A stretch of 64,000 nt of DNA from Enterobacter chuandaensis (GCF_003594915.1 NZ_QZCS01000010.1:90176-154175), one strand, 5' to 3'. Shown: positions 26,874 to 41,360, counted from the first letter of the stretch. Notes: generated from the letters alone by a model not told the origin. Made by a program: numbers and translations.

Positions 26874-27800
26874 ATGGAACGTTTAAAACGCATGTCCGTC
26901 TTTGCCAAAGTGGTTGAACTCGGCTCATTTACCGCCGCGGCGCGCCAGCTTCAGATGAGCGTCTCTTCCATCAGCCAGACGGTATCCAAACTGGAAGATG
27001 AACTGCAGGTTAAGCTGCTCAACCGCAGCACCCGCAGCATTGGGCTGACGGAAGCCGGTAAAATTTACTATCAGGGCTGTCGCCGCATGCTGCATGAAGT
27101 GCAGGATGTCCACGAACAGCTTTATGCGTTCAACAACACGCCTATCGGCACGCTGCGCATAGGGTGTTCTTCAACTATGGCACAAAATGTTCTCGCTGCC
27201 ATGACGGCGGAAATGCTGAAGGAGTATCCGGGCTTGACGGTGAATCTGGTGACGGGGATACCTGCGCCGGATCTGATCGCAGACGGGCTGGACGTGGTGA
27301 TCCGCGTCGGCGCGTTGCAGGACTCCAGCCTGTTCTCGCGTCGGCTGGGCAGCATGCCGATGGTGGTCTGCGCCTCGAAGAGCTATCTGGCGCAGTACGG
27401 TGTGCCGGAGAAACCTGCCGATCTCGCTAACCACTCGTGGCTGGAGTACAGCGTCCGCCCCGATAATGAATTTGAGCTGATTGCCCCGGAAGGGATCTCT
27501 ACCAAACTGCTGCCAGAAGGCCGCTTCGTCACCAACGATCCGATGACCATTTCGCGCTGGCTGGTGGCCGGCGCCGGGATCGCCTACGTGCCGCTGATGT
27601 GGGTGATCAATGAGATCAACAGCGGCGTGCTGGAGATCCTCTTCCCGCGCTACCAGTCCGATCCGCGTCCAGTCTATGCCCTGTATACCGAAAAGGACAA
27701 GCTGCCGCTGAAGGTGCAGGTCTGTATTAACTATCTGACGGACTATTTTGTGGAAGTGGCGGAGCTGTTTCAGGGGATGCGGGGGAGAAGGAAAGAGTAG
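26874..27800 (+). CDS. aaeR: LysR-type regulator AaeR
   Basis: Transcription activator of aaeXAB that responds to aromatic carboxylic acids. The 308-residue protein has an N-terminal winged helix-turn-helix (about 1-60; SFTAAARQLQMSVSSISQTVSKLE) and a C-terminal effector-binding domain. It is divergent from aaeX across 179 bases, the classical LysR arrangement. A palindromic repeat follows its stop and it converges on tldD. Confidence 0.96.
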   Translation: MERLKRMSVFAKVVELGSFTAAARQLQMSVSSISQTVSKLEDELQVKLLNRSTRSIGLTEAGKIYYQGCRRMLHEVQDVHEQLYAFNNTPIGTLRIGCSSTMAQNVLAAMTAEMLKEYPGLTVNLVTGIPAPDLIADGLDVVIRVGALQDSSLFSRRLGSMPMVVCASKSYLAQYGVPEKPADLANHSWLEYSVRPDNEFELIAPEGISTKLLPEGRFVTNDPMTISRWLVAGAGIAYVPLMWVINEINSGVLEILFPRYQSDPRPVYALYTEKDKLPLKVQVCINYLTDYFVEVAELFQGMRGRRKE

Positions 27801-27807
27801 GCTTTCA

Positions 27808-27850
27808 CCTCACCCTAACCCTCTCCCCAACGGGGAGAGGGCCGGGATGA
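27808..27850. repeat. Palindromic repeat, CCCTCTCCC family (copy 2)
   Basis: Perfect 10-bp stem CCCTCTCCCC / GGGGAGAGGG with loop AAC (27819-27841), enclosed by weaker outer pairing of CCTCACCC with GGGATGAGG. It sits between the convergent ends of aaeR and tldD and shares its core with 14329-14351. Confidence 0.65.
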
Positions 27851-27860
27851 GGGGGGAAAA

Positions 27861-29354
<1,494 letters not shown>

Positions 29355-29390
29355 TTATTGAGAGTGAGGCAATTACCTGCCCACGTCAAA

Positions 29391-32300
29391 TCATTGCTGA
29401 GCATCTTTGCGCGGCTGGCGCAGCACCTCGTTAATCTGCGGTTTATCCACCGGACCGGTAATGCGGTAGCGCAGAATGGAGACCTTACTCCACAGCGGCC
29501 CCAGCACTTTACTGGCGGCAAATACCGCCGCACCGACAATCGGGTTCACCACAAAGGCCGCCGCCACACCCACGCTCGCGGAAATTTCCGGCGCCACCAC
29601 GGCTTCCATATCCAGCTCACGACGCACGAGGTTGACCGAGCCTTTCATGGCGATGTCCGCTTCCAGGCCGTCCACCAGCGTGTCGTCCGTATGCATAACC
29701 CCATCCTTGATCCACGCCGTACTGCGGATGGAATCATAGTAGAAACCTTCGCTGAAGGTGTCGCTGAAATCGAAGCGCAGCTTGCGAAGCAGCGCATCAA
29801 AACTCAACAGGCGCAGGATCTGCCCGGCACGCCCCGTGCTGACGTCGGCGATTTCACCTTTGCCAAAGTGGGTTTTCAGAATGCCGTTCAGGGATGCTTC
29901 GTCCGGCGTCCACGGCGCGGCACGCCAGTGAAGATCGTAATTAATGTTAAACGAGGAGCCGCGCAGCGGCGTGCTGATGCCAAAGAAGTTGGCCGCCGCA
30001 TCCAGCTTGTTGCCTTTAATGTCGCCCTTCAGGGATGTGCGCTGCTCGCCCGGGTTATTTACCCATTCCCCGCCCGCCGTCATGCGGCCAAATCCGGTAT
30101 CGATCAATCCGCCGGAGAGCTTGAGCGTATTCCCCTGGATGGCAAAATCACCGTCGATGCGGCCATACTTTTGCCCCCACAGCCAGCACTCCGCGCAGCG
30201 CAGCTGGAGATCGGGCCAGCCGCTAAAATCGACGCGGGAAGTGTTACTCAGCGGCGAGGCATTCGCCGGTTTATCTTTACTCGCGGCGGCCGGGTTGTAG
30301 TAGAGATAGCGGATCGCTGCCTGCCACGGCGCGTGATTGCGCATGGTCAGCGAGCCGTTGATCTCCCTGCCCTGGGCCTCCACTTTTGAGCCGTTAGCGG
30401 TTGGCTGGGAGACAATGCTCAGGTTATTCCACTGTTGCCCGCCCAGCATCAGCGACGGCGTGCGTACGGTAATGGTCTGCGGGAACTGGGCGGCCTCATC
30501 AACGTTTTGCCCAACGCCTTTCTGGAACAACGCCAGCCACTCCGCACCGTCCATCGGCGGGAGATTCAGCTCAACGCCCGCATGCTCAGGCAACGGCGGC
30601 GTGGTTTTACTGTCCGTCGTCCAGATAGCTTTGTCGAGGGTAAGCTTGCGGTTAAGCAGCCAGCGGCTGTTGAAGTGGTTCGTCCCGCCCGCGCTTCCGG
30701 TCAGCGCGAAGCTGTTGAGGTTGCCATCGACGTTCAGCTTCACCGGCAGTGCCTGGCCGGCCTGTTTATCCAGCGGTGCGGGCAGCTGGCTTTGAAGATT
30801 TTTCAGGTCGCCCGTGATGTCGACCTTATACTGCGCACCCGCGTGGTACGGCAGGTCTATTGCCACTTTCCCCTGCCAGGCGACCGCGCCGTCCACTGAG
30901 GACGCGACAGGCTTCGGCAGGACGTCCATGCGCGCTGGCTGCCAGTTGCCGTCCAGATTAACGGCCACCTGATAAGCCTTTTGCCCCTCGGTTGTCGAGA
31001 AGTCGATGTTCACGGGCTGATTAAACCAGCTGGCCGTCAGCGGCTCACTTTTCAAATTCCCATTCACAAAGCTGAACTGTCCGCTGAGGTTTTTCAGGGT
31101 GCTATCAAGCGGTTTAACGTACAGGCTGTTGTTCTTCAGACGGACATCACCTTTGGCGGTGGTCATTTCACCGTCCAGCGGGATATCTAGATGTAAGCGA
31201 GCATTCACATCGCCATCAAGCTGGAGTTGCTGAAGCGTTGCTGCCAGCGACTCTTTCAGCGGCGTATCCTCAAAGTACGGCCCCACCGCGTTGCCCGGGC
31301 CGTTGATATCAGCATCAATCAGCAGCTTCTCTTTGGAGTAGTCCGGGATGTTGGCCGTCAGGTTGCTGGCCGTCACGCCGCCCAGCGCAACGTTGTCTGC
31401 CTTCATCCACAACCCGTCGTTGAGGAAGTTAAGCTCGATATCCAGGTTTTTCAGCGCGGGCCAGCCCGGCTGGAACGCGAAGGTGGCGTCGTGCAGCGGC
31501 ACCAGCACCTGGAACTGGCCTTCATTATGTTTGTACGGGAAAAGATGCGGGTTACCGCCGTAGACCAGCGTGGCGTTATCCGCCTGACCGCCCTGAATCG
31601 CGCCGCTCAGATAGTCGACCAGCGCTTTCCCCATCAGGTTTTCCGGGAAATAGCGCCAGGCCTGCGAGCCGTCATCGGTACTGATCCCGGCCAGAATACC
31701 CAACCACGGCTCGTCACCCTGCGGTTGCAGATAGCGGAAGTCTCCCCGCGCGCGTACCGCTTTGGCTTTGACGTCGATATGGCGACCATCAAGCTGGAAG
31801 CCCTTATCGTTACGGAGCCAGTTAAGCACTGCGCTGCCCTGTTCAATTTCCAGCGGCGCGCGGAAGACCGTCTCGTAAGGCATTTTAGCATCGTGCATAT
31901 CGACCGTCAGCCTGCCGTTCTCCACGCTGCCTTCCAGCTTGCCGCTAAAATGCTCCGCGCCCGGCAGCATCTTCCACTGCCTCCAGGCAAGATCTTTCCA
32001 TGTTGCCAGGAAACGCGTTTTTTCCGTCGCCTGCAGCGGGATATCCAGCGCAAGAGAATCAATCTTTCCGCTCGGCTGTGTCGCCAGCCAGATCTCGCCC
32101 AGGTCCGGAGAGAGCTTTGCCGCCATGGAGCGCAGGCCTTCAATGGCCGCCAGATCCAGGTTGCTGGCGCGAATGCGCAGCTCGTCGCTGCGTTTACTGG
32201 CTGCGCCACCCACGTCCTGCTCCGGCATCCAGGCCAGCGTCAGCGCACCGCGCGGCCACGGCTTGCCGTCCATCGTGATGCGCGTATCCGGGATGGCGAA

Positions 32301-33188
32301 CTGCCAGCCCTCTTTCTCCTGCGTCACGTGCGCGGTGAGGTTATCGACGGAAAGCTGATGCTGCTGTTTTTCGCCCTTCCAGCTTGCGCCCCCCTGCTTC
32401 AGCCAGATATCGCCGCTGGCAAATTTCCCTTTCGTCAGGGTCATCCAGCCCTCGAGGCTGAAACGAGCGGTTTCCAGCTGCATGTTTTGCTGCAGCCAGT
32501 CGCCGAGCCAGGGTTTCACATCCACATCGTCGGCCTGCAGCCAGACTTTTCCGTTGTTTAACAGGCCGTCATCATCCCGCAGATCCATGCGCACCTGCAT
32601 GACGCCGTGCTGGCCGTTCAGGCTGGAAAGATTGACCTGCCCCTCGGCGCGGTGTCGATCCTTGCCGTTAAGCCAGGTCAGCTGTGGGATGGCCAGTTCA
32701 GCGCGCTGGCCGGAAAGGGTAATAAAGCTCACTTCGCTGTCGCGCAGATCGAAATGATCGAACTGGCGGAGGAAGAGATCGCTAAAGCGGTTGGCTTCCA
32801 GGCCCTGATTGTTATCACCGCCCGTCAGCGGCGTATTGGTCAGAAACTGAAGTTGATAAAAGGTGAGATCGCGAAACTGCCAGCGCAGATGCAGCAGGCT
32901 TTGCCAGACGTCCAGCGCCAGGGTTACGCGTTTGATTTTGAGATGACCGCCATCTTTCAGGCTGGCGTTGATGTCACGGACATCGAGCGTCGGGCCAAAG
33001 TTCTGCCAGCTGGCGCTAACCTGGCTTACGTCCACCGGCACGCCGGTGGTGGATTCGATTTTCGCCAACAGCTGCGGACGCCAGCTGTCCAGATGCGGCA
33101 AAACGAGGCGTAGCCCGCTCACGAGCAACGCGACAATCACGACCAGCGTTGCCCCTGCAAGCAATAAAATCCCCGGCAATCGCCTCAC
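29391..33188 (-). CDS. yhdP: YhdP, AsmA-like phospholipid transport protein
   Basis: Very large inner-membrane-anchored periplasmic protein that, with TamB and YdbH, moves phospholipids to the outer membrane. The 1265 residues consist of a single N-terminal anchor (about 6-28; LLLAGATLVVIVALLVSG) followed by repeating-beta-groove sequence and a C-terminal AsmA-like/DUF3971 region. The start is a GTG at 33188 (read MRRLPGILLL) with AAGGAGA in front; the frame extends to an ATG at 33215 but without a ribosome site. Follows rng by 42 bases in the rng-yhdP-tldD run. Confidence 0.94.
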   Translation of the reverse strand: MRRLPGILLLAGATLVVIVALLVSGLRLVLPHLDSWRPQLLAKIESTTGVPVDVSQVSASWQNFGPTLDVRDINASLKDGGHLKIKRVTLALDVWQSLLHLRWQFRDLTFYQLQFLTNTPLTGGDNNQGLEANRFSDLFLRQFDHFDLRDSEVSFITLSGQRAELAIPQLTWLNGKDRHRAEGQVNLSSLNGQHGVMQVRMDLRDDDGLLNNGKVWLQADDVDVKPWLGDWLQQNMQLETARFSLEGWMTLTKGKFASGDIWLKQGGASWKGEKQQHQLSVDNLTAHVTQEKEGWQFAIPDTRITMDGKPWPRGALTLAWMPEQDVGGAASKRSDELRIRASNLDLAAIEGLRSMAAKLSPDLGEIWLATQPSGKIDSLALDIPLQATEKTRFLATWKDLAWRQWKMLPGAEHFSGKLEGSVENGRLTVDMHDAKMPYETVFRAPLEIEQGSAVLNWLRNDKGFQLDGRHIDVKAKAVRARGDFRYLQPQGDEPWLGILAGISTDDGSQAWRYFPENLMGKALVDYLSGAIQGGQADNATLVYGGNPHLFPYKHNEGQFQVLVPLHDATFAFQPGWPALKNLDIELNFLNDGLWMKADNVALGGVTASNLTANIPDYSKEKLLIDADINGPGNAVGPYFEDTPLKESLAATLQQLQLDGDVNARLHLDIPLDGEMTTAKGDVRLKNNSLYVKPLDSTLKNLSGQFSFVNGNLKSEPLTASWFNQPVNIDFSTTEGQKAYQVAVNLDGNWQPARMDVLPKPVASSVDGAVAWQGKVAIDLPYHAGAQYKVDITGDLKNLQSQLPAPLDKQAGQALPVKLNVDGNLNSFALTGSAGGTNHFNSRWLLNRKLTLDKAIWTTDSKTTPPLPEHAGVELNLPPMDGAEWLALFQKGVGQNVDEAAQFPQTITVRTPSLMLGGQQWNNLSIVSQPTANGSKVEAQGREINGSLTMRNHAPWQAAIRYLYYNPAAASKDKPANASPLSNTSRVDFSGWPDLQLRCAECWLWGQKYGRIDGDFAIQGNTLKLSGGLIDTGFGRMTAGGEWVNNPGEQRTSLKGDIKGNKLDAAANFFGISTPLRGSSFNINYDLHWRAAPWTPDEASLNGILKTHFGKGEIADVSTGRAGQILRLLSFDALLRKLRFDFSDTFSEGFYYDSIRSTAWIKDGVMHTDDTLVDGLEADIAMKGSVNLVRRELDMEAVVAPEISASVGVAAAFVVNPIVGAAVFAASKVLGPLWSKVSILRYRITGPVDKPQINEVLRQPRKDAQQ

Positions 33189-33230
33189 GCATCTCTCCTT
33201 GTCAGCTTTCGTCACGCAGCGTACTGCGTC

Positions 33231-34700
33231 TTACATCATCACAACGTCGAACTGCTCCTGGTTATAGAGCGGTTCAATTTGTACTTTTACCTGTTTGCCG
33301 ACAAAGATTTCCACTTCCGCCAGCGCGTGCGATTCTTCGCCTTTCAGCGCTTCAGCCACCGCAGGGGAAGCATAGACCAGAAAACGATCGGAGTCGTAGG
33401 CATGATGAACACGCACGATTTCACGCATAATTTCGTAGCAGACGGTCTCAACCGTCTTTACCGTTCCGCGTCCATGGCAGGTTGGGCATTCATTACACAG
33501 CACATGCTCAACGCTTTCACGGGTACGCTTGCGCGTCATTTCCACCAGGCCCAGCTGTGAGAAACCGTTGATGCTGGTTTTCACGCGATCTTTACTTAGC
33601 GCCTGCTCCAGCGAGTGCAGCACGCGGCGGCGATGGTCTTCATTGCTCATATCGATGAAGTCGATGATGATAATGCCGCCGAGGTTGCGCAGACGAAGCT
33701 GGCGCGCAATCGCCTGCGTGGCTTCGATGTTGGTATTGAAGATGGTGTCATCCAGATTGCGATGGCCGACAAACGCGCCGGTGTTGATATCGACGGTGGT
33801 CATCGCTTCGGTCTGATCGATGATCAGATACCCGCCAGACTTCAGCTCAACCTTACGCTCCAGGGCTCGCTGGATCTCGTTTTCGACATCATAGAGATCG
33901 AAGATCGGCTGACGCCCGGTGTAATGCTCCAGCAGGCCAGGCATTTCCGGGATGTACTCGGCGGTAAACTCCAGCAGCGCTTCATACGTCAGACGAGAGT
34001 CCACGCGAATACGGTCGAGCTGCGCATCGGCAAAATCACGCAACACGCGCTGCGCCAGCGCCAGCTCCCCATACAACTGGTAGCGGGTCTGGTTGCGTTT
34101 TTTACGCTCCATCACTTTGGTCCAGACGCGCTTCAGGTATGCCGCATCTGACGCCAGGTCTTCTTCGCTGATCCCTTCCGCGGCGGTACGGATAATAAAT
34201 CCGCCCTGTTCATCGCAGTAAGCGCTGACCACTTTCTTCAGACGCTCGCGCTCGCTTTCGCTTTCAATACGTTGGGAAACGCCCACGTGCGACGCGCCGG
34301 GCATAAAGACCAGATAGCGGGAAGGTAAGGTGATGTCGGTGGTCAGACGGGCACCTTTGGTGCCAAGGGGATCTTTCACCACCTGCACCATTAAGTCCTG
34401 GCCCTGACGCACCAGCTCGGAAATGTCGCGCACGGCAAACTGTTTTTGCTCTTCGCCTGCGACGCACTCGGTGTGCGGCATGATATCGGAGGCATGTAAA
34501 AATGCCGCCTTATCCAGTCCAATATCTACAAAAGCCGCCTGCATACCCGGCAGTACACGACTGACACGACCTTTGTAGATATTGCCTACTATTCCGCGCC
34601 GCGCTTCACGCTCAATATGAATTTCCTGAAGAATGCCACCATCAATATAGGCCACACGGGTTTCCGATGGCGTTACGTTTACCAACAATTCAGCCGTCAT
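33231..34700 (-). CDS. rng: Ribonuclease G
   Basis: Endoribonuclease of the RNase E/G family that matures the 5' end of 16S rRNA and trims mRNAs. The 489-residue protein has an S1 domain (about 35-125), a catalytic domain with [10 protein letters not shown] and [11 protein letters not shown] carrying the metal-binding aspartates, and a zinc-link motif [14 protein letters not shown] 34700 ([13 protein letters not shown]) fits E. coli; its first 11 bases overlap the end of yhdE. An in-frame upstream start at 34718 is less likely. Confidence 0.96.
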   Translation of the reverse strand: MTAELLVNVTPSETRVAYIDGGILQEIHIEREARRGIVGNIYKGRVSRVLPGMQAAFVDIGLDKAAFLHASDIMPHTECVAGEEQKQFAVRDISELVRQGQDLMVQVVKDPLGTKGARLTTDITLPSRYLVFMPGASHVGVSQRIESESERERLKKVVSAYCDEQGGFIIRTAAEGISEEDLASDAAYLKRVWTKVMERKKRNQTRYQLYGELALAQRVLRDFADAQLDRIRVDSRLTYEALLEFTAEYIPEMPGLLEHYTGRQPIFDLYDVENEIQRALERKVELKSGGYLIIDQTEAMTTVDINTGAFVGHRNLDDTIFNTNIEATQAIARQLRLRNLGGIIIIDFIDMSNEDHRRRVLHSLEQALSKDRVKTSINGFSQLGLVEMTRKRTRESVEHVLCNECPTCHGRGTVKTVETVCYEIMREIVRVHHAYDSDRFLVYASPAVAEALKGEESHALAEVEIFVGKQVKVQIEPLYNQEQFDVVMM

Positions 34701-35283
34701 AATTATCCCTTCCCTCACGCAGTGAGTTAAAATTGCTCAGCAACTCATACGTTTCCACCAGCGGTAAGCCGACTACGGCGTGATAGCTGCCATTAATCTT
34801 CCTGACAAAACAGCCACCCAACCCTTGAATACCGTATGCACCTGCTTTATCCATCGGTTCACCGCTGGCAATGTAAGCGGCGATCTCATCGTCGGTAAGT
34901 ACTCTGAACGTCACGTCCGTCACCACCAGGCAATCCAGCACGTTTTGGCTGTCAGCCAGCGCGACGGCGGTCATCACCTGATGCGTTTGCCCGGACATTT
35001 TGCGCAGCATGCGCGCCGCATGTTCGCCGTCGCGCGGTTTCTCAAGCACTTCACCGTTAAGAATAACGATGGTATCTGCCCCCAGCACGGGGAGATCGCG
35101 TGGCACGCTGGCGACGCCAGCCTGCGCTTTCTCGCGCGCCAGACGAGAGACGTACTGCTGAGCACTTTCGCCCTCAGCACGTTTTTCTTCAATGCCGGTC
35201 ACGATGCGTTCAAAAGAGACCCCTAACTGCGTCAGGAGCTCCTGACGGCGCGGGGAGCCGGAAGCGAGATACAAAGACGTCAT
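34690..35283 (-). CDS. yhdE: dTTP/UTP pyrophosphatase YhdE (Maf family)
   Basis: House-cleaning nucleotide pyrophosphatase of the Maf family that hydrolyses dTTP, UTP and some modified nucleotides. The 197-residue protein shows the N-terminal Maf loop [12 protein letters not shown] and the conserved ADTIV segment. It sits 9 bases after mreD and overlaps rng, so mreD-yhdE-rng are probably co-transcribed. Confidence 0.96.
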   Translation of the reverse strand: MTSLYLASGSPRRQELLTQLGVSFERIVTGIEEKRAEGESAQQYVSRLAREKAQAGVASVPRDLPVLGADTIVILNGEVLEKPRDGEHAARMLRKMSGQTHQVMTAVALADSQNVLDCLVVTDVTFRVLTDDEIAAYIASGEPMDKAGAYGIQGLGGCFVRKINGSYHAVVGLPLVETYELLSNFNSLREGRDNYDG

Positions 35284-35292
35284 AGAAACCTT

Positions 35293-36797
<1,505 letters not shown>

Positions 36798-36825
36798 AGG
36801 CTATGCGTATTCTCGTGTCAGAGAG

Positions 36826-36850
36826 AAAGGGTAGCGATACGCTACCCTTT
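36826..36850 (-). terminator. Hairpin between mreB and mreC
   Basis: Perfect 11-bp stem AAAGGGTAGCG / CGCTACCCTTT with a 3-base loop in the 61-base gap. No long U tract follows on the minus strand, so partial termination or mRNA protection is more likely. It would help keep MreB in excess over MreC and MreD. Confidence 0.7.
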
Positions 36851-36858
36851 CACAATGA

Positions 36859-38037
<1,179 letters not shown>

Positions 38038-38184
38038 TCATCCCCTGACTCCCTCAGGGCTGAGTTAACAGTCGTGTCCCTCACTAACATTTGTAACCCG
38101 TTAAAGGTCGTTCACTGGCTTTTTGCTCGACATACTCAAAGCTACAGGCGCGATATTCTACGTGAAAACAAAGTAAACGGCAGG

Positions 38185-40125
38185 TCAAACAGAGTATCTT
38201 TGCAAATATTTTTTCACGTTGGTGTCAAGCGGCTGAGAGGCGGCAAAAAAATCACCCTGACCGCCCATAACGCCGCGCTCTGTTAACATCTGCCATTCGC
38301 CTCTGGAGCGCACGCCCGTGGCAAATACTTGCGTTCGCGTTCCCTTGCACGCTTCAACCAGACTCTGTACCAGCAGCTGATTTTCCGTGCGCTTTTCAAT
38401 ATTCCTTACCAGCCCCGGATGTAATTTTAATAACTCGACATCCAGCTCCTTGATCCAGTTGGTACTGACCAGCGTTAAACCTGCCTGCGTCACTGCTACG
38501 CGCGCGCCGAGCGCGTTGATCAAACGTACCACCGGACGCAACCGGCTGATGTGTTGACCCACATCCGCCTCAGCAAGTTCAAAAATAATGCGTTTGCGTT
38601 GCGATTTTTCGCATTGCATTAAGGTATCACGCAGCCAGCGCTGAAAACGCGGGCGAATTAACGACTCCACGGTAACCTGTAATGCCAGATTTTCGTCAGG
38701 CCAGAAGGATAAAAACGGAATCAACCGCGTAATTTGCTGGCGGTCATACTCTTCGGACAGCCCAAATTGCAGCACCATCGGCAGATATTCCGCAGAAATA
38801 ACTTCTTCCGTACCGTCAAAAATACGGCACAGCAGCTCGCGGTGGTGGACGTTACCCTTTTTCAGGACCGCCGGCTTTTGATAAATACGTGGCCCACCGC
38901 GACTCAGCATTTGCTCAATCAAAGTACGCCAGCGCACGTTTCCGCGCCCTTTTTCCGGCAGCGAATCGTCATAGACCGCCCAACCGTTCGCCCCCTGCAG
39001 CACGGCATTACGGGTGGCCGCTTCCGCATGCTCCATCACCTGCTCTGTCGACTGCCCGCCGCGCCAGGCGCAGATACCCATATGAACCATATCGTCTCTG
39101 TCGAGCATTTTGCTCTGCGGCAGCGCATCGACGGCCTTCAGCAGCTGGCTGGCGATGCTCTCTGACTCCTTCAACGTGCGATGCGGCAGCAACACGGCAA
39201 AGTCACTGCGGTGATAGCGGGCCAGCAGCGCGCCCGGGTAGCGCATAATAAAGGTGGAGAGCAGGTTGATCAGCGTAAAGAGATTTTCTTCCGCGGCGCG
39301 CTGTCCCCAGGTATCGCGCAGCAGATCGAAATCAGGCAGGCGGACCATCATTACCACCCCGTGGGTGCCCACTTTTTCCGGGTCGTCGAGCAGTGTGGCA
39401 AGCTGATTATCAAAGAAAAGGCGGTTGTTCAGGCCTGTTTTATTATCCTGCGCGGCATAAGAGCGGATCAGCGTATCCATACGGCTGCGCTGGTCGCTGG
39501 CAAACTGGATTTCGGAGAGCAGCGTATCCAGCGCGCTGCTGGCGCGGGACGGCCATTCGTGAACCGAGCCGCGCACCTGCGGGCCGCGTTCACCGTTCAG
39601 GATACGTACGGAGCGGATCTCCAGCAGTTCCTGACCAGAAAGCTGGCGGCGCAGCCAGCGGACCGCGAGAAAAATCAGCAGAATAATGAATGCGACAGCG
39701 ACGGTGAGCGGCGCGGTGGTCATCATGGAACGGAAATAGCTGGCCATCGGATCGAGGTAGACCATGTGGATGGTCATGCCCGGATTTTTGAGGGAGTGTA
39801 CCGTTACTTCACGATACTGGCTCACCACGCCCGCAGGTCGATAACTTCCCTGCCGTTCATGGCTTAACACCTGATGCTTTCCCTGCTGAATGTCGATCTG
39901 AATAATATCAACCGGCACCATCAGCTCATCCAGTTCCCGGGACAGCTCAGGGAGCGGCGTAGTCAGCAGACGCGTATCAATGACCGACGCAACAGATTCC
40001 ACCCGGTTGACCAGTTTGTCCTGAATGGCGTTATAAAAGCTCAGAGAGCAACCAAGAAGCGTGACAAAGATGGTAAGCCCCGTCAGCAAAGTGATAAAAG
40101 CCGAGAACTTCGTCGTTAATCGCAT
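38185..40125 (-). CDS. csrD: CsrD, RNase E targeting factor for CsrB/CsrC
   Basis: Membrane regulator that promotes RNase E degradation of the CsrB and CsrC small RNAs. The 646-residue protein has two N-terminal membrane helices (about 10-30 and 130-155) flanking a periplasmic part, then degenerate GGDEF and EAL domains. In place of GGDEF the loop reads RYHRSDFAVLL, and in place of EAL it reads ELLCR, so no cyclic-di-GMP turnover is expected, as in E. coli CsrD. It is divergent from acuI. Confidence 0.95.
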   Translation of the reverse strand: MRLTTKFSAFITLLTGLTIFVTLLGCSLSFYNAIQDKLVNRVESVASVIDTRLLTTPLPELSRELDELMVPVDIIQIDIQQGKHQVLSHERQGSYRPAGVVSQYREVTVHSLKNPGMTIHMVYLDPMASYFRSMMTTAPLTVAVAFIILLIFLAVRWLRRQLSGQELLEIRSVRILNGERGPQVRGSVHEWPSRASSALDTLLSEIQFASDQRSRMDTLIRSYAAQDNKTGLNNRLFFDNQLATLLDDPEKVGTHGVVMMVRLPDFDLLRDTWGQRAAEENLFTLINLLSTFIMRYPGALLARYHRSDFAVLLPHRTLKESESIASQLLKAVDALPQSKMLDRDDMVHMGICAWRGGQSTEQVMEHAEAATRNAVLQGANGWAVYDDSLPEKGRGNVRWRTLIEQMLSRGGPRIYQKPAVLKKGNVHHRELLCRIFDGTEEVISAEYLPMVLQFGLSEEYDRQQITRLIPFLSFWPDENLALQVTVESLIRPRFQRWLRDTLMQCEKSQRKRIIFELAEADVGQHISRLRPVVRLINALGARVAVTQAGLTLVSTNWIKELDVELLKLHPGLVRNIEKRTENQLLVQSLVEACKGTRTQVFATGVRSRGEWQMLTERGVMGGQGDFFAASQPLDTNVKKYLQRYSV

Positions 40126-40308
40126 CCTTGAGATTACTCCGTGGGTTGATGGGGTAGCGAGTAAGCGCTAACTTGCATTTCAAATGCGGCATACTACCAA
40201 ACCTGGCGTATCTGGCAATTTATTGCGTTAAATCGGCATTGCTTTACCCTGAGCGAGTATAGTCTTCAGAAAGTATTTTCCCATCATATGAGTTGTGAGG
40301 ACCCCCGT

Positions 40309-41283
40309 ATGCAGGCTTTGATCTTAGAACAGCAGGACGGTAAAACGCTTGCCTCAATACAGGCCGTAGAAGAGAGCCGACTGCCGGAAGGCGAAGTAAC
40401 CGTCGACATCGACTGGTCCAGTTTAAATTATAAAGATGCGCTGGCTATTACCGGTAAGGGTAAAATCATCCGAAATTTCCCTATGGTGCCGGGTATTGAT
40501 TTTGCTGGCCGGGTTCATAGCAGCGAAGATCCGCGTTTCCATGCGGGCCAGCAGGTGCTGCTCACCGGCTGGGGCGTGGGTGAAAATCACTGGGGCGGGC
40601 TGGCAACACAGGCGCGCGTGAAGGGTGACTGGCTGGTGCCGATGCCAAAAGGCATGGATGGCCGCAAAGCGATGATCGTTGGTACCGCAGGCTTTACCGC
40701 CATGCTGTGCGTGATGGCCCTTGAAGATGCTGGCATTCGTCCTGAGTCAGGTGAAATTGTCGTGACCGGGGCCAGCGGTGGCGTGGGCAGCACGGCAGTC
40801 ACGCTGCTGCATAAGCTGGGTTATCAGGTTGCGGCGGTTTCTGGCCGTGAAAGTACGCATGACTACCTGCGCCAGCTCGGTGCCAGCCGCATTATTGGCC
40901 GCGATGAGTTTGCTGAAACCCGCCCGCTGGAAAAACAGGTCTGGGCAGGCGCGGTGGATACCGTCGGAGACAAAGTGCTGGCAAAGATCCTGGCACAAAT
41001 GAACTACGGCGGCTGCGTGGCAGCCTGCGGCCTGGCGGGTGGATTTGCCCTGCCAACGACAGTGATGCCATTTATTCTGCGTAACGTCCGCCTGCAGGGT
41101 GTGGATTCCGTGATGACGCCTGCGGCTCGCCGTGCAGAAGCGTGGGAGCGTCTGGTGCGCGATCTGCCGGAATCATTCTATACTCAGAGCGCCACCGAGA
41201 TTACGCTCGGCCAGGCACCGGAATATGCCAGTAAGATTATGGATAACCAGTTCCACGGCCGTGCGCTGGTGAAAATCGCCTAA
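40309..41283 (+). CDS. acuI: Acrylyl-CoA reductase AcuI (YhdH)
   Basis: NADPH-dependent reductase converting acrylyl-CoA to propionyl-CoA; a zinc-free medium-chain dehydrogenase. The 324 residues show the nucleotide-binding motif GASGGVGSTA (about 157-166) and no zinc ligands. ATG 40309 (MQALILEQQDG) has GAGG 8 bases upstream and fits the E. coli length. An in-frame ATG at 40288 is preceded by no site. It is 77 bases upstream of msrP; no terminator separates them clearly. Confidence 0.94.
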   Translation: MQALILEQQDGKTLASIQAVEESRLPEGEVTVDIDWSSLNYKDALAITGKGKIIRNFPMVPGIDFAGRVHSSEDPRFHAGQQVLLTGWGVGENHWGGLATQARVKGDWLVPMPKGMDGRKAMIVGTAGFTAMLCVMALEDAGIRPESGEIVVTGASGGVGSTAVTLLHKLGYQVAAVSGRESTHDYLRQLGASRIIGRDEFAETRPLEKQVWAGAVDTVGDKVLAKILAQMNYGGCVAACGLAGGFALPTTVMPFILRNVRLQGVDSVMTPAARRAEAWERLVRDLPESFYTQSATEITLGQAPEYASKIMDNQFHGRALVKIA

Positions 41284-41321
41284 TCTTCAAATTTTCGTGA
41301 CATATTCGCGCGAATCCTTCT

Positions 41322-41355
41322 CCTCCGTCATGCTTAGAAAAACGCATGACGGAGG
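41322..41355 (+). promoter_or_regulatory. Hairpin sequestering the msrP ribosome binding site
   Basis: Perfect 12-bp inverted repeat CCTCCGTCATGC / GCATGACGGAGG with a 10-base loop TTAGAAAAAC. The 3' arm ends in GGAGG (41351-41355), the msrP Shine-Dalgarno, 5 bases before ATG 41361. In mRNA the stem would hide the ribosome site completely. No T tract follows, so it is not an intrinsic terminator. As DNA it could also be a dyad operator. Confidence 0.6.
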
Positions 41356-41360
41356 ATGCC

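Noticed and set aside
31227..32561. Plus-strand ORF of 444 codons within yhdP
   Set aside because: Antisense shadow of yhdP, with arginine/glutamine/histidine-rich low-complexity composition and no recognisable motif.
38185..40125. CsrD as an active diguanylate cyclase or phosphodiesterase
   Set aside because: The catalytic loops read HRSDF and ELLCR in place of GGDEF and EAL, as in the inactive E. coli regulator.
41322..41355. Reading the acuI-msrP hairpin as an intrinsic terminator
   Set aside because: No T tract follows in either direction, and the 3' arm runs directly into the msrP start.
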